Below are positions 39,633 to 48,161 of a stretch of DNA of 54,221 nucleotides, piece by piece; within the stretch, counting starts at the first letter, position 1, and every line of letters starts with the position of its first letter. The position numbers and the translations under genes were made by a program. The DNA comes from Mesorhizobium qingshengii (GTDB lineage Bacteria > Pseudomonadota > Alphaproteobacteria > Rhizobiales > Rhizobiaceae): positions 1 to 54,221 of the forward strand of contig NZ_JAPFQA010000026.1 in NCBI RefSeq assembly GCF_027563465.1. Reading direction: 5' to 3'. The notes under the pieces were generated by a model. That model was not told the DNA's origin and made no database searches. It was given only the letters and a program-made list of their open reading frames with translations.

Positions 39633-42314
39633 TCAATCCTTTTGGTTGAGCAATTTCTCGATGTCGCGGGCAGAGACCGGCTTGCTGAAATGGTAGCCCT
39701 GCATTTCGTCGCAATTGTTCTTGAGCAAGAAGGCCACCTGATCGTCGGTTTCGACACCCTCGGCGATGACCCTCATGTTCAGCTTTTGACCCAACGAAAT
39801 CACGGCGCTGGCCACAGCCTGATCGTTTTCGTTGTCGGCGACGTCGTTGATGAAAGACTTGTCGATCTTTAGCCGCGCAACTGGAAAGGTCTTGAGCGCG
39901 CTGAGGCTGGAATAGCCGGTTCCGAAATCGTCGATCGATATCTGAACGCCCAGGCTTTGCAGTTCGTTCATTGTCGCGACCGCCAATTCGATATCCTGCA
40001 TGATGAGGCTTTCGGTCACCTCCAGCTCGAGATATCTGGCCTCCAGACCGCTGTCCCTGAGTGCATTGACGACGCGACCGACCAGGTTCCTTTCTCTGAA
40101 CTGCCGTGCCGACACATTCACACAGACGGTCATCGGCGGCAGACCCGCATCCTGCCAGGCCATGTTCTGTCGACACGCTTCATGCAGAGCCCAGTCGCCG
40201 ATCGGCACGATCAGACCCGTCTCCTCGGCCATCGGAATGAAACTGGCCGGCGCTACCACCCCCAGTGCCGGATGGTTCCAGCGAATCAACGCTTCGACCG
40301 CAAAGACGCGCCCTGAGCGAAGATCGACTTGCGGCTGATAGAGCAGCGCGAATTCTGAACGGGCCAGGGCGTTTCGCAACTCCTCCTGAAGCACGAATTT
40401 TTCATGCGCACTCAAGTTGAATTCGGGAGCATAAAACTGGAAATTGTCGCGGCCGAACTCTTTTGCGCGATACATAGCCGCATCGGCATTGGCCAGCAGA
40501 GTTTCCGTGCTCGTTCCGTCCTTGGGGTAGTTTGCGATGCCGATGCTGGCTGTCGCCCTCAGCCAATGCTCTCCAAGATGAACTGGCTCGGCAATCGCTG
40601 TGCGGATCTTCTGCAAGGTCTCCGAAATGAGATCGACGTTCGTCGGTTGATCAAACAGGACGATAACAAATTCATCGCCGCCAAGTCGGACCACGGTGTC
40701 GGTCGCTCTTACGCATTCAACCATGCGGTTGGCGACAATCTTCAGGAGCTCGTCTCCGGCATTGTGGCCGAGCGTGTCGTTGACGAGCTTGAAATTGTCC
40801 AGATCGATGAACACCACCGTCACCCAGCGATCGTATCGCTGCGCGTACAGGATCGCTTGAGAAAGCCGGTCCTCCAGCAAGGCGCGATTGGGAAGACCGG
40901 TCAGCACATCATGGTTGGCCATGAAGTGGATCTGGTCTTCAGCCAGTTTGCGCTCGATCGCGATTCCGGCAATGTGGGTCGTGAAATCAATCAGCCGGGT
41001 CTCGGCCTCGGCCGGTTCGCGCACCGTCATCGAATACATCGCGAACACGCCCAAGACGGTGCCCTGATGCGACAGGATCGGGGTCGACCAGCACGAACGA
41101 TAGCCGAAGGCCGACACCAGTTCGCGATAATCTTCCCAGAGGGGGTCCTGCACGATGTCGGCGACAATGACCGACTCCCGCCGGTAGACGGCGGTCCCGC
41201 AGGATCCCACCTTCGGACCGATAGCGACACCGTCGATGGCGTTCGTGTAGTCTTTCGCCAGGCTCGGCGCGGCGCCGTGCCGCAAGTGGCGGCCGTCCTT
41301 GTCGAGCAGCAAGACGGAACCGAATATCCCAGTCAACTGGGATTCCACGAGGCGCATGAGACGGTCGAGGACGGCCTCGAGCGGAGCGCTCATCGCGATC
41401 ATTTCCAGGATATGCGCCTGCCCGTTCCTAAGGACGTCCGCTTGCTTGCGGGCAGTGATGTCATGGGCAATGCCAACCAGACCGAGGATTTCGTTTTGAG
41501 CATTGCGCAACGGCACCTTCGTCGACGAGAGCCATTTGCCGGTGCCTGACGCATCGACAATGAACTCCTCCTCGTCGATCACCGGTTGTCCGCTGTTGAG
41601 GACGTTCTGCTCGATGAGGCGAAATTTCTGCGCCAGTTCCGGGGCATGGAGATCAAAATCGGTCAAGCCGATCATGTCTCTGGTCTTATCCCGGCCACTG
41701 TCGGCCGCAAGAGCGCTGTTGACCACGACAAAGCGGCTTTCCCTGTCCTTGACCCAGAGATAGTCGGGCACCCAGTCGATCAACGTTTGCAGCGAGATGC
41801 GCTCGTCGACAATCTGGCGATTGGCAGCGAGTTCCGTAATGTCCTCATGCGTGGCCACCCAACTGCCATCGGGCATCGGCTGATGGCAAATCTGAATAGT
41901 TCGACCGTCAGTGAGTTTGGCGATCCAGATTTTCGAAGCGGTGCCCGAATTGACCGACCGGACCAATGCGAGATAGGCCTCGGCTGCCATCGTGGATGTT
42001 CCGGCGGCAACGCGGCGTTCGACGATTTCGCTCAATGTCAGACCCGATTGCAATCGCCCAGGCGCAATGCGGTAGATCTCCGCATAGCGCCGGTTGGACA
42101 GGATCAGCCGTTCATCGGCACCGAAAAAGCAGATGCCTTGCGAGATGTTGTCGATCACCGTCTCGAGCCGCAGCGCCTGTGCTTCGAGCGTTGCGACCGT
42201 CGCCCGAAGCTCGAGCTCAAGAGTTTCGTACGAAGCAGTTGCCAGTTTTGCAAGTACGGCCAGACTGGCCGACTCGGGCGCTTCGGTGACTTGCCTGGAT
42301 GATTTCGTGACCAA
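39633..42314 (-). CDS. PAS-PAS-GAF-GGDEF-EAL signalling protein (c-di-GMP synthesis/hydrolysis)
   Basis: An 893-aa cytoplasmic protein without membrane helices. Order: a short helix, PAS at about 50-165 (VIDNISQGICFFGADERLIL), PAS at 180-300 (WVPDYLWVKDRESRFVVVN), GAF at 310-470 (GPKVGSCGTAVYRRESVIVA), GGDEF at 480-640 and EAL at 655-890. The diguanylate cyclase signature GGDEF is intact near residue 545 with an inhibitory RxxD site five residues before it (RATD). The phosphodiesterase motifs are also intact (EALIRW, NVSARQF, IDDFGTGYSS, AEGVET), so both activities are possible. The start is a TTG at 42314 with a CGAGGAA site eight bases upstream. The ligand sensed is unknown. Confidence 0.95.
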   Translation of the reverse strand: MVTKSSRQVTEAPESASLAVLAKLATASYETLELELRATVATLEAQALRLETVIDNISQGICFFGADERLILSNRRYAEIYRIAPGRLQSGLTLSEIVERRVAAGTSTMAAEAYLALVRSVNSGTASKIWIAKLTDGRTIQICHQPMPDGSWVATHEDITELAANRQIVDERISLQTLIDWVPDYLWVKDRESRFVVVNSALAADSGRDKTRDMIGLTDFDLHAPELAQKFRLIEQNVLNSGQPVIDEEEFIVDASGTGKWLSSTKVPLRNAQNEILGLVGIAHDITARKQADVLRNGQAHILEMIAMSAPLEAVLDRLMRLVESQLTGIFGSVLLLDKDGRHLRHGAAPSLAKDYTNAIDGVAIGPKVGSCGTAVYRRESVIVADIVQDPLWEDYRELVSAFGYRSCWSTPILSHQGTVLGVFAMYSMTVREPAEAETRLIDFTTHIAGIAIERKLAEDQIHFMANHDVLTGLPNRALLEDRLSQAILYAQRYDRWVTVVFIDLDNFKLVNDTLGHNAGDELLKIVANRMVECVRATDTVVRLGGDEFVIVLFDQPTNVDLISETLQKIRTAIAEPVHLGEHWLRATASIGIANYPKDGTSTETLLANADAAMYRAKEFGRDNFQFYAPEFNLSAHEKFVLQEELRNALARSEFALLYQPQVDLRSGRVFAVEALIRWNHPALGVVAPASFIPMAEETGLIVPIGDWALHEACRQNMAWQDAGLPPMTVCVNVSARQFRERNLVGRVVNALRDSGLEARYLELEVTESLIMQDIELAVATMNELQSLGVQISIDDFGTGYSSLSALKTFPVARLKIDKSFINDVADNENDQAVASAVISLGQKLNMRVIAEGVETDDQVAFLLKNNCDEMQGYHFSKPVSARDIEKLLNQKD

Positions 42315-42635
42315 ACAGAGTTCCTCGGATTTTGTGCTTGGGAAAAACCGCCACCTGCAGAATGAAAGTCGGCCTATAGTGTTACCGATGTACTAATGAC
42401 AGATAAACCGGATCGAAATCGGGCCGCGGGGCCTGGATGCCTGAAACTCAATCGTGCTTCCAGAACCACTCTTGAGCTTTCAGGCTCAGTGTTCTTCGGC
42501 ATCAGGACGAATTCAGCTGACCACCGCCGCGACACGAGCCGCGCTTCAGCCGCGTCGGCCTCGACTATGCGCGAAGCGATTGCGACAGCGCCATTCGCTA
42601 CTGGAGCCTCGCGCTTGGGAATAGGATGTTCTCCC
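42315..42635. other. 321-bp gap holding a CAP-domain gene remnant
   Basis: This gap lies between the GGDEF-EAL gene and the oxygenase gene. Its right third is a frameshifted copy of the end of the CAP-domain lipoprotein gene (see the pseudogene entry). The left part should hold the GGDEF-EAL promoter, but I see no convincing -35/-10 pair. No intact reading frame is supported. Confidence 0.7.
42521..42622 (+). pseudogene. remnant of a CAP-domain lipoprotein gene (3' part only, frameshifted)
   Basis: These 102 bases align with 39458-39563, the last 106 coding bases of the intact CAP gene. The match starts at CCACCGCCGC, then shows a 4-base deletion at the CAP1 motif that shifts the frame. From 42536 on it is colinear for 29 codons: PRFSRVGLDYARSDCDSAIR against PRFTRFGLAYVRDGRDSNLR, then YWSLALGN against YWSLVLGK. 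I count 63 of 87 identical bases there by eye. There is no stop at the equivalent place and no 5' part of the gene. It is a decayed paralogue, not a recent duplicate. Confidence 0.75.
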
Positions 42636-43619
42636 CTACGCGGTCGTCGCCTTGAACTTGGCCATGAGGTAGGGACCGGATAGCACCGGTTCGTATTTCG
42701 GCGCCTCACCGTCGGCAAGGCATACGTCCAGCACCTCGATCCGCGCATCCCAGTTCGGCTGGTGAAAGAAGGCCATGGACTGGCGCCGGTCCTTGCCGCC
42801 CTTGTCGGCCGGCGGATTGACCACGCGATGCAGGGTGGAAACCCAGCGATCGTTGGTCCAGCGCGCCATCAGATCGCCGATGTTGATGACGAAGGCGCCC
42901 GGGATTGGCGGAACCGGCGTCCACTCCCCGTCCGGGGTGATGATCTCGAGACCGCGCGACTCGGCCTGCGGCAAGAGGATCGTCAGGCTGCCATAGTCGG
43001 TGTGGGCGCCGGCGCGGATCTGGCCGGGTTTCGGCGCGACATGTTGTTCAGGGTAATTGAGGGCTCGTAGCGCACTGATCGGCGCATCGAGATAGCTGTC
43101 GAAATAGCTCTCGGGCAGGCCGAGCGCGGTGGCGAAAACCCGCATGATGCGAACGGCGAGGTCCTCGAGCGCGGCATAATAGGCCTTCCATGCCTCGATG
43201 AAGCCGGCGGGCTCGGCCGGCCAGATCGTCTCGGCGTAGCAGAAGGCCAACGCCTCCGGATCACGCATGCCCGACGGCACGCGCAGCGGACCGCCGTTGA
43301 AACTTTCCTTCAGGTCAGGCGGCGTGTCGACATTGCGCGATTTGGCAAGCGCTTCGAGTTCGGGGCCGAGATAGCCGTAGGGGTAACCCTTATAAGGCGC
43401 CTTCGAACGCTGTTTTTCCTCCGGAAGAAGGTCGAAGAAAGCTCGCGCCTTCGACCAGGCGGCGTCGATCACGGGTTCCGGAATGCCGTGGTTCGTCACG
43501 GCCAGAAAACCGGTGCCGCGGCAGATGCGGTCGACCTCGGCGCCGAGCGCCTTTTTCTCCTCGTGGCCGGAGCCCTCGAACCGCCCGAGATCGAATACCG
43601 GGAATGTCGGATGTTGCAT
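42636..43619 (-). CDS. isopenicillin N synthase-like 2-oxoglutarate/Fe(II) dioxygenase
   Basis: A 327-aa non-heme iron oxygenase of the IPNS/2OG family. The N-terminal DIOX_N part has FPVFDLGRF and GTGFLAVTNHGIPEPVIDAA. The iron ligands are His and Asp in AGAHTDYGSLTILLPQ and the distal His in WVSTLHRVVNPP; the 2-oxoglutarate-binding Arg is in DRRQSMAFFHQPN. I start at the ATG at 43619 (MQHPTFPVF), which has a GGAGGAG site. In bacteria such proteins act on diverse small molecules and the substrate here is unknown. It is separated from the upstream emrB gene by a hairpin and seems to be its own unit. Confidence 0.92.
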   Translation of the reverse strand: MQHPTFPVFDLGRFEGSGHEEKKALGAEVDRICRGTGFLAVTNHGIPEPVIDAAWSKARAFFDLLPEEKQRSKAPYKGYPYGYLGPELEALAKSRNVDTPPDLKESFNGGPLRVPSGMRDPEALAFCYAETIWPAEPAGFIEAWKAYYAALEDLAVRIMRVFATALGLPESYFDSYLDAPISALRALNYPEQHVAPKPGQIRAGAHTDYGSLTILLPQAESRGLEIITPDGEWTPVPPIPGAFVINIGDLMARWTNDRWVSTLHRVVNPPADKGGKDRRQSMAFFHQPNWDARIEVLDVCLADGEAPKYEPVLSGPYLMAKFKATTA

Positions 43620-43704
43620 CGCATCTCCTCCAGGCCGAAGCCAATGCTCGCGGAGCCACCAGCGATGCATGACGGCATCGTCGGGACGGAGGCGATATTT
43701 CTCG

Positions 43705-43722
43705 AGCCAACCTCGGTTGGCT
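43705..43722 (-). terminator. hairpin downstream of the emrB-like gene
   Basis: AGCCAAC-CTCG-GTTGGCT is a perfect 7-bp stem with a tetraloop, 35 bp past the stop of the leftward efflux gene and upstream of the oxygenase gene. It is a good candidate for the end of the marR-emrA-emrB transcript, though without a long U-tract. Confidence 0.5.
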
Positions 43723-43756
43723 AGTGCATGAGCAGCGGAAAACGCTGGCCAGCCTT

Positions 43757-45292
43757 TTAGTCCATATGCGCGGCGGGTGCCCCACCGGCGGCCGGCGCCC
43801 GCGCCGGCTTGCGCAGCAGGAAGACAAACGGGACCGCGACCAACGTCATCATCATCAGTATTTTGAAGTCATTGACATAAGAGATCATCATCGCCTGGAG
43901 ATTGACCATGCGATCCACCTGGGAAAGCGCCATCTGATTTCCGCTCGCCGCCGCCGGTGAGACCGCCCATAGATTGGGGTTGAACGGGTTGATGAAAGCT
44001 GAAAGCTCGGCATGGTTGATCTGCGTGTTGCGCACCATCAAAACCGTCACGACCGACACGCCGATGGACGATCCAAGATTGCGCACCAGGCTGAACAAGG
44101 CCGTGGCATCGGTGCGGAAGCGTACGTCAAGCGTGGCGAAGGCCACGGTCGACAGTGGCACGAACACCATTCCCATTCCCAGGCCCTGAATGACGCCGGA
44201 GCTGATGATCAGCCAGTTGTCCATCTGAGGCGTGAAGCTGGACATGGTGTAGAGCGACTGCGCGGTCAGGAGAAAGCCGATAACGACGAGTATCCTGGCG
44301 TCGATCTTGCTCATGAGTCGCCCGACGACGAGCATCGAAATCATCGTGCCGACGCCGCGTGGCCCCATGACGATGCCGATGGTGACGGTCGGATAGCCGA
44401 AGATGGTCGACAGCATAGGCGGCAGCAGCGACATGGAGGCCAGAATCAGCACGCCCATGACGAAGATGAACGCCAGCCCGGTCACGAAATTGCGGTCGAG
44501 GAAAATCTTCGGATCGATGAAGGGATGTTCTGATGTCACCGTGTGGATGATGAACACCCAGAACCCGGTGATCGAAAGGCCAAGTTCGATCCAGATCTCG
44601 ACCGAGGAAAACCAGTCGACCTCGCCGCCGCGATCGAGCAGCAGCTGAAGCGCGCCGACGCCGAGCGATATCATGGCGAAGCCGAAGAAATCGAAGCTGC
44701 GCACCCGCCGTGCAACGGCCGGCAAATAGGCAGCCATGCCGAGGAAGGCGACGATACCGACCGGCAGGTTGATGAAGAACACCCAGCGCCAGTTGAAATT
44801 CTCTGTCAGCCAGCCACCCAGGGTCGGGCCCAGAATCGGCCCCAGCATGATGCCGGCGCCCCAGATGGCCATGGCCTGGCCGTGGCGTTCCCTGGGGTTG
44901 ATGTCGAGCAGGAAAGTCTGCGACAGGGGCACGATCGCGGCGCCGAACACGCCTTGCATCAGCCGGAAGAACACCATGGTCTCCAGGCTCCAGGCGATGC
45001 CGCACAGCATCGAGAACACGGTGAAGCCGACCACCGCCGTCAGGAACAGTTCCTTGCGGCCGAAGCGGTCGGCCAGCCAGCCGGTCACCGGCGTCATGAT
45101 GGCTGCGGCAACGATGTAGGAGGTCAGCACCCAGTTGATGTTGTCCGGGGAGGCGCCGAGATCGCCGGTCATGGTCGGCAGCGCGACGTTGGCGATCGTC
45201 GTGTCGAGCGCCTGCATGATCGTCGCCAGCATCAGCGCGACCGTGATCAGGCCGCGATGCGGCACTTCGCGAAAGGGTTCTGGCGTGCTCAT
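43757..45292 (-). CDS. DHA2 family MFS multidrug transporter (EmrB-like)
   Basis: A 511-aa inner-membrane antiporter with 14 predicted helices. DHA2 hallmarks are MQALDTTIANVALPTMTGDL in helix 1, the motif A loop GWLADRFGRKELFL, motif C GPILGPTLGGWLTENFNWRW and PVGIVAFLGM. Together with the EmrA-like adaptor encoded before it and an outer membrane channel it should form a tripartite pump for hydrophobic drugs or weak acids. The start at 45292 fits the family N-terminus. Unlike the usual emrAB arrangement, it is separated from emrA by 308 bp of hairpin-rich DNA. Confidence 0.94.
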   Translation of the reverse strand: MSTPEPFREVPHRGLITVALMLATIMQALDTTIANVALPTMTGDLGASPDNINWVLTSYIVAAAIMTPVTGWLADRFGRKELFLTAVVGFTVFSMLCGIAWSLETMVFFRLMQGVFGAAIVPLSQTFLLDINPRERHGQAMAIWGAGIMLGPILGPTLGGWLTENFNWRWVFFINLPVGIVAFLGMAAYLPAVARRVRSFDFFGFAMISLGVGALQLLLDRGGEVDWFSSVEIWIELGLSITGFWVFIIHTVTSEHPFIDPKIFLDRNFVTGLAFIFVMGVLILASMSLLPPMLSTIFGYPTVTIGIVMGPRGVGTMISMLVVGRLMSKIDARILVVIGFLLTAQSLYTMSSFTPQMDNWLIISSGVIQGLGMGMVFVPLSTVAFATLDVRFRTDATALFSLVRNLGSSIGVSVVTVLMVRNTQINHAELSAFINPFNPNLWAVSPAAASGNQMALSQVDRMVNLQAMMISYVNDFKILMMMTLVAVPFVFLLRKPARAPAAGGAPAAHMD

Positions 45293-45600
45293 GATGTGGA
45301 ACTTCCGGCAGGTAACAAAGTCGTGTACAGTTGGCTTCCGGGCGGCAGAGCCTTCCGTAAGGAGAGACTCTCATCGCGGTGGGACGCGAGTATCGATGTG
45401 GGGGTTACATCGACCGAGCGTCTCGACCTGGCGGACGCCTGCCGCCCGGAAACCGAAGGACCAAAGGGTCCGGCGTCGAGTGGTTCAGGGTTGGAGCGAA
45501 CAGCATCTTCGATGCAGCCCGGCCATCTAACCCTTCTCCCTTCACACCCTCCCCTCGGACCAATCTTGCCATCTGTGTCACGCCAAGCGCGGCGAGCGCC
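45293..45600. other. 308-bp hairpin-rich gap between emrA-like and emrB-like genes
   Basis: There is no gene here. A perfect 13-bp long-range stem, TTCCGGGCGGCAG (45336-45348) with CTGCCGCCCGGAA (45439-45451), encloses a row of small hairpins: CCTT/AAGG at 45351-45362, GAGA/TCTC at 45362-45372, TCGCG/CGCGA at 45374-45389, TCGATGT/ACATCGA at 45393-45413 and CGAG/CTCG at 45415-45425. A further one, GGACC/GGTCC, lies outside at 45458-45471. This looks like a structured RNA element or a mobile palindrome cluster in the intercistronic leader of emrB. The rest up to emrA is plain. Confidence 0.6.
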
Positions 45601-46779
45601 CTATTTGACCTCACCCGCGGTGGCGTGGCCGAATATGGCGGGAAACCCGCGCGAAACGCCGGTGTCCACGGTGACGGCGGTGCTCATGCCGGTGCGCAAC
45701 GCCATCCGGGCGTCGGCATCGGTCAGCTCCAGGCGCACCGGAATACGCTGCGTGACCTTGACCCAGTTGCCCGTGGCATTCTGGGCAGGCAGCAGCGAGA
45801 ATTCGGCTCCCGTGCCGGCACCGATCGCCTTGACCGTCGCCTCGAAGGTGCGGCCCGGATAGGTATCGACCACGATCTCGGCCTTCTGGCCGGGCTTCAT
45901 ATGGGTCAGCTGGGTTTCCTTGAAATTGGCTTCGATCCAGGTGTCGCCGGTTTCGACAAGCGAAAAGAGCGGCGTTCCGGAGCCGACATACTGACCGACC
46001 TTGAACGACGAAGCCTGGCTGATGACGCCATCGGCCGGCGCCTTGACCGTGGTCTGCGCCAGGTCGTAGGCCGCCTTGTCACGCGCGGCGAGCGCGGCCA
46101 TCACCGTCGGATGCCTGTCGGTCTCGATGTCGGGATTGCCGGCAAGTGCTGCCTTGGCGCTGATGATGCCTTGCTGGGCAACGGCCAATTGCTGCTTGGC
46201 CTTGTCGAGATCGTTTCTTGCCTGGTCCAGCGCCGACTTGGTGTTGATGCCCTTCTGGGCGAGGTCGGCGGCGCGATCATATTGCGACTGCGCGTAGTCG
46301 ACTTCGCTGGTGGCGGACTTTTCCTGCGCCGTCGCCTGGCTGTAGGCGGCGCGCAACTGCTCGATGCCAACCCGTGCGACAGCAACCGCCGCGTCGGCCT
46401 GGGCCAATGCGATCCGGTATGGCTCTGGGTCGATGGCAAACAGCACGTCGCCCTGCTTGACCAACTGGTTGTCAGCGATGTCGACCTGAACGATGCGGCC
46501 GGCCGTATCCGATGCGATCGACACCTTGGCCTGCTGCAGATTTGCGTTTTCCGTCTCCTGATAGCGACCGCCGGTGATCCAGACATAGCCGCCGCCAACG
46601 ACCAGTGCCGCAGGCAGCGCCACCATCAGCAGGGAGCGGCCCAGCCGGCGCTTCTTCTTCACAGGCGATGGGACCGGCTGGACCGGAGGTGCAACCGCCA
46701 TGGGGGCAGCAGCCGGCTGTCCCGGCGCTTCCATTTCCAGCTTGGTCGCGTTCTCATCGATCTTGGCTACCGCGTTCAT
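45601..46779 (-). CDS. HlyD/EmrA family efflux adaptor
   Basis: A 392-aa membrane-fusion protein. A Pro/Ala-rich cytoplasmic start leads to one membrane helix (LGRSLLMVALPAALVVGGGY), then a lipoyl-like half (ANLQQAKVSIASDTAGRIVQ), a long alpha-helical hairpin (residues about 110-220, LDQARNDLDKAKQQLAVAQQ) and the second beta domain (DTWIEANFKETQLTHMKPGQ). It should link the EmrB-like antiporter to an outer membrane channel. Its ATG overlaps the marR stop by four bases, so translation is coupled and the repressor controls it. Confidence 0.94.
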   Translation of the reverse strand: MNAVAKIDENATKLEMEAPGQPAAAPMAVAPPVQPVPSPVKKKRRLGRSLLMVALPAALVVGGGYVWITGGRYQETENANLQQAKVSIASDTAGRIVQVDIADNQLVKQGDVLFAIDPEPYRIALAQADAAVAVARVGIEQLRAAYSQATAQEKSATSEVDYAQSQYDRAADLAQKGINTKSALDQARNDLDKAKQQLAVAQQGIISAKAALAGNPDIETDRHPTVMAALAARDKAAYDLAQTTVKAPADGVISQASSFKVGQYVGSGTPLFSLVETGDTWIEANFKETQLTHMKPGQKAEIVVDTYPGRTFEATVKAIGAGTGAEFSLLPAQNATGNWVKVTQRIPVRLELTDADARMALRTGMSTAVTVDTGVSRGFPAIFGHATAGEVK

Positions 46780-47255
46780 GCTGCTGCGCCTTCTGTATTC
46801 TTCACTTTTTCAATGGACGGCGTCTCGTCGTCCGCCAGGTTCTGGACCATCGCCTCAAGCCCCGTGATCAGGACGCGGCGATCTTCCGGCGACACGCCGG
46901 TCAGCGATTCTTCGTAGACTTCGCCAGCAAGACTCTTGATCAGGGCGTAGGCTTCGCTCGCCTTGGGTGTCAGGAAGATCATGCGGACGCGGCGATCAGC
47001 GGCGTCGGAACGACGCTCGATCCAGCCTCCCTCCTCCATGCGGTCGACCAGACGAGAAACGCTGATCGGCTCGATTTCGAGAAGTTCGGCCAGCCGCGCC
47101 TGCGCGACACCATCTTCCTTGGCAACGCGGACAAGAAGCCGCCATTGCGCCGAGGAAAGTCCCAAACCACTGGCTCTCGCCTCGAAGCGCTTGCGCATCA
47201 GGCGCTGCACGTCGTGGATCAGGAAGCCCAACCTGTCTATGCCATCGGAAACCAT
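46776..47255 (-). CDS. MarR family transcriptional regulator
   Basis: A 159-aa winged-helix regulator of the MarR/EmrR type. Residues about 35-100 form the DNA-binding part (LSSAQWRLLVRVAKEDGVAQ, LAELLEIEPISVSRLVDRME) with the wing EGGWIERRSDAADRRVRMIF. It is the first gene of marR-emrA-emrB and almost certainly represses it until a drug or phenolic ligand binds. No Shine-Dalgarno sequence precedes the ATG at 47255, and a promoter-like pair places the transcript start at or next to the ATG, so the message may be leaderless. Confidence 0.93.
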   Translation of the reverse strand: MVSDGIDRLGFLIHDVQRLMRKRFEARASGLGLSSAQWRLLVRVAKEDGVAQARLAELLEIEPISVSRLVDRMEEGGWIERRSDAADRRVRMIFLTPKASEAYALIKSLAGEVYEESLTGVSPEDRRVLITGLEAMVQNLADDETPSIEKVKNTEGAAA

Positions 47256-47261
47256 GAGCGG

Positions 47262-47290
47262 GATATATAATAAGCGTGCTCACTATTCAA
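47262..47290 (-). promoter_or_regulatory. candidate promoter of marR-emrAB
   Basis: On the minus strand TTGAAT (47285-47290) and TATATC (47262-47267) are 17 bases apart, a good sigma-70-type pair. The expected transcript start is about seven bases on, at the marR ATG (47255). The A/T-rich stretch is unusual in this GC-rich region and would also be where MarR binds. I found no strong symmetric operator. Confidence 0.45.
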
Positions 47291-47516
47291 GATGCCGCAT
47301 TACGCCAAAAGCTGGCAAATGTGGATGGCAGCCCTGCGATGCAGTCATGGTTAGCGGTTGGTGAACATCTGGCGGGTGGCCATCCCAGTCGGCACGACCG
47401 CATCCGCCACGTCAGGATGCACGCCCCGGAGAGGCGCCGTTTCGGCCTCAGCGACCTACTGGTCGCGTCTGACATATTGATGTACAGCCGCAGATCAGGA
47501 TCGGGGGATCGACGAA

Positions 47517-48125
47517 ATGCCGACGCTTTACGCTCTCAAGCCGGCTTTCCAGGGAAGACTGCGGCCGCTGGTCAATCGGCTGGCGGCAATCGGAGTTACC
47601 GCAAACAGCATAACCATCCTGGCGGCCCTATTGTCGATCGCGGCCGGGACGGTCATCGCGATCTTGCATGAATGGCGCTCGCTTCTGCTGCTGATACCCG
47701 CGGTGATGTTCGTGCGCATGGCGCTAAATGCCATGGATGGCATGCTGGCGCGGGAACACGGGCAAGCTTCGACGCTCGGCATGTATCTGAACGAATTTTG
47801 CGACGTCGTCTCGGACCTCGCGCTGATCTTGCCGTTCGCCGCCTTTCCACAGTTCAGCCCATGGGGCGTCGTCGCCTTCGCCATGTCAGCCGTGCTGACC
47901 GAGTTCGCTGGCGTGCTCGGCATCGCCGCCAAGATCGGACGAAACTATGCCGGGCCGTTCGGCAAAAGCGACAGGGCGCTGGCGCTGGGCGTGGTCGCCG
48001 TGCTGTGCGCCGCCGGGCTTTGGCCGGCAGCCATCGCACCGCTTGTGTTTCCGGCCATGGCAACGCTTTCGCTGTTGACCGCCATAAACCGGATACGCGC
48101 CGGCCTTATTGGCAGCGCCAGCTGA
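47517..48125 (+). CDS. CDP-alcohol phosphatidyltransferase family protein (YnbA-like)
   Basis: A 202-aa inner-membrane protein with about six helices, first gene of the lipid operon. The CDP-alcohol motif spans residues 71-96 as N-x2-D-G-x2-A-R-x8-G-x3-N-x3-D (NAMDGMLAR, then GMYLNEFCD). Compared with the standard motif, the first and third aspartates are asparagines (Asn71, Asn92) while Asp74 and Asp96 remain. The N-terminus (MPTLYALKPAFQGRLRPL) resembles E. coli YnbA as I remember it, which I think shares these changes. A GGGGGA site lies eight bases before the ATG. It would join a CDP-activated lipid to an alcohol; the alcohol is unknown, and altered metal binding is likely. Confidence 0.87.
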   Translation: MPTLYALKPAFQGRLRPLVNRLAAIGVTANSITILAALLSIAAGTVIAILHEWRSLLLLIPAVMFVRMALNAMDGMLAREHGQASTLGMYLNEFCDVVSDLALILPFAAFPQFSPWGVVAFAMSAVLTEFAGVLGIAAKIGRNYAGPFGKSDRALALGVVAVLCAAGLWPAAIAPLVFPAMATLSLLTAINRIRAGLIGSAS

Positions 48126-48161
48126 GCATCGAGGCTCGCCATGCCGCCAGAGGGAAAGACC

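Noticed and set aside
42374..42748. 124-aa minus-strand frame across the CAP remnant
   Set aside because: It runs out of frame into the oxygenase gene and through the pseudogene; no ribosome site or domain.
45349..45425. mini-ykkC (guanidine) riboswitch in the emrA-emrB gap
   Set aside because: Tandem hairpins near an efflux gene fit the idea, but the ACGR loops required in both hairpins are not present.
45379..46917. 512-aa plus-strand frame opposite emrA
   Set aside because: Shadow of emrA; the only non-overlapping part is the hairpin-rich gap, which is not codon-like.
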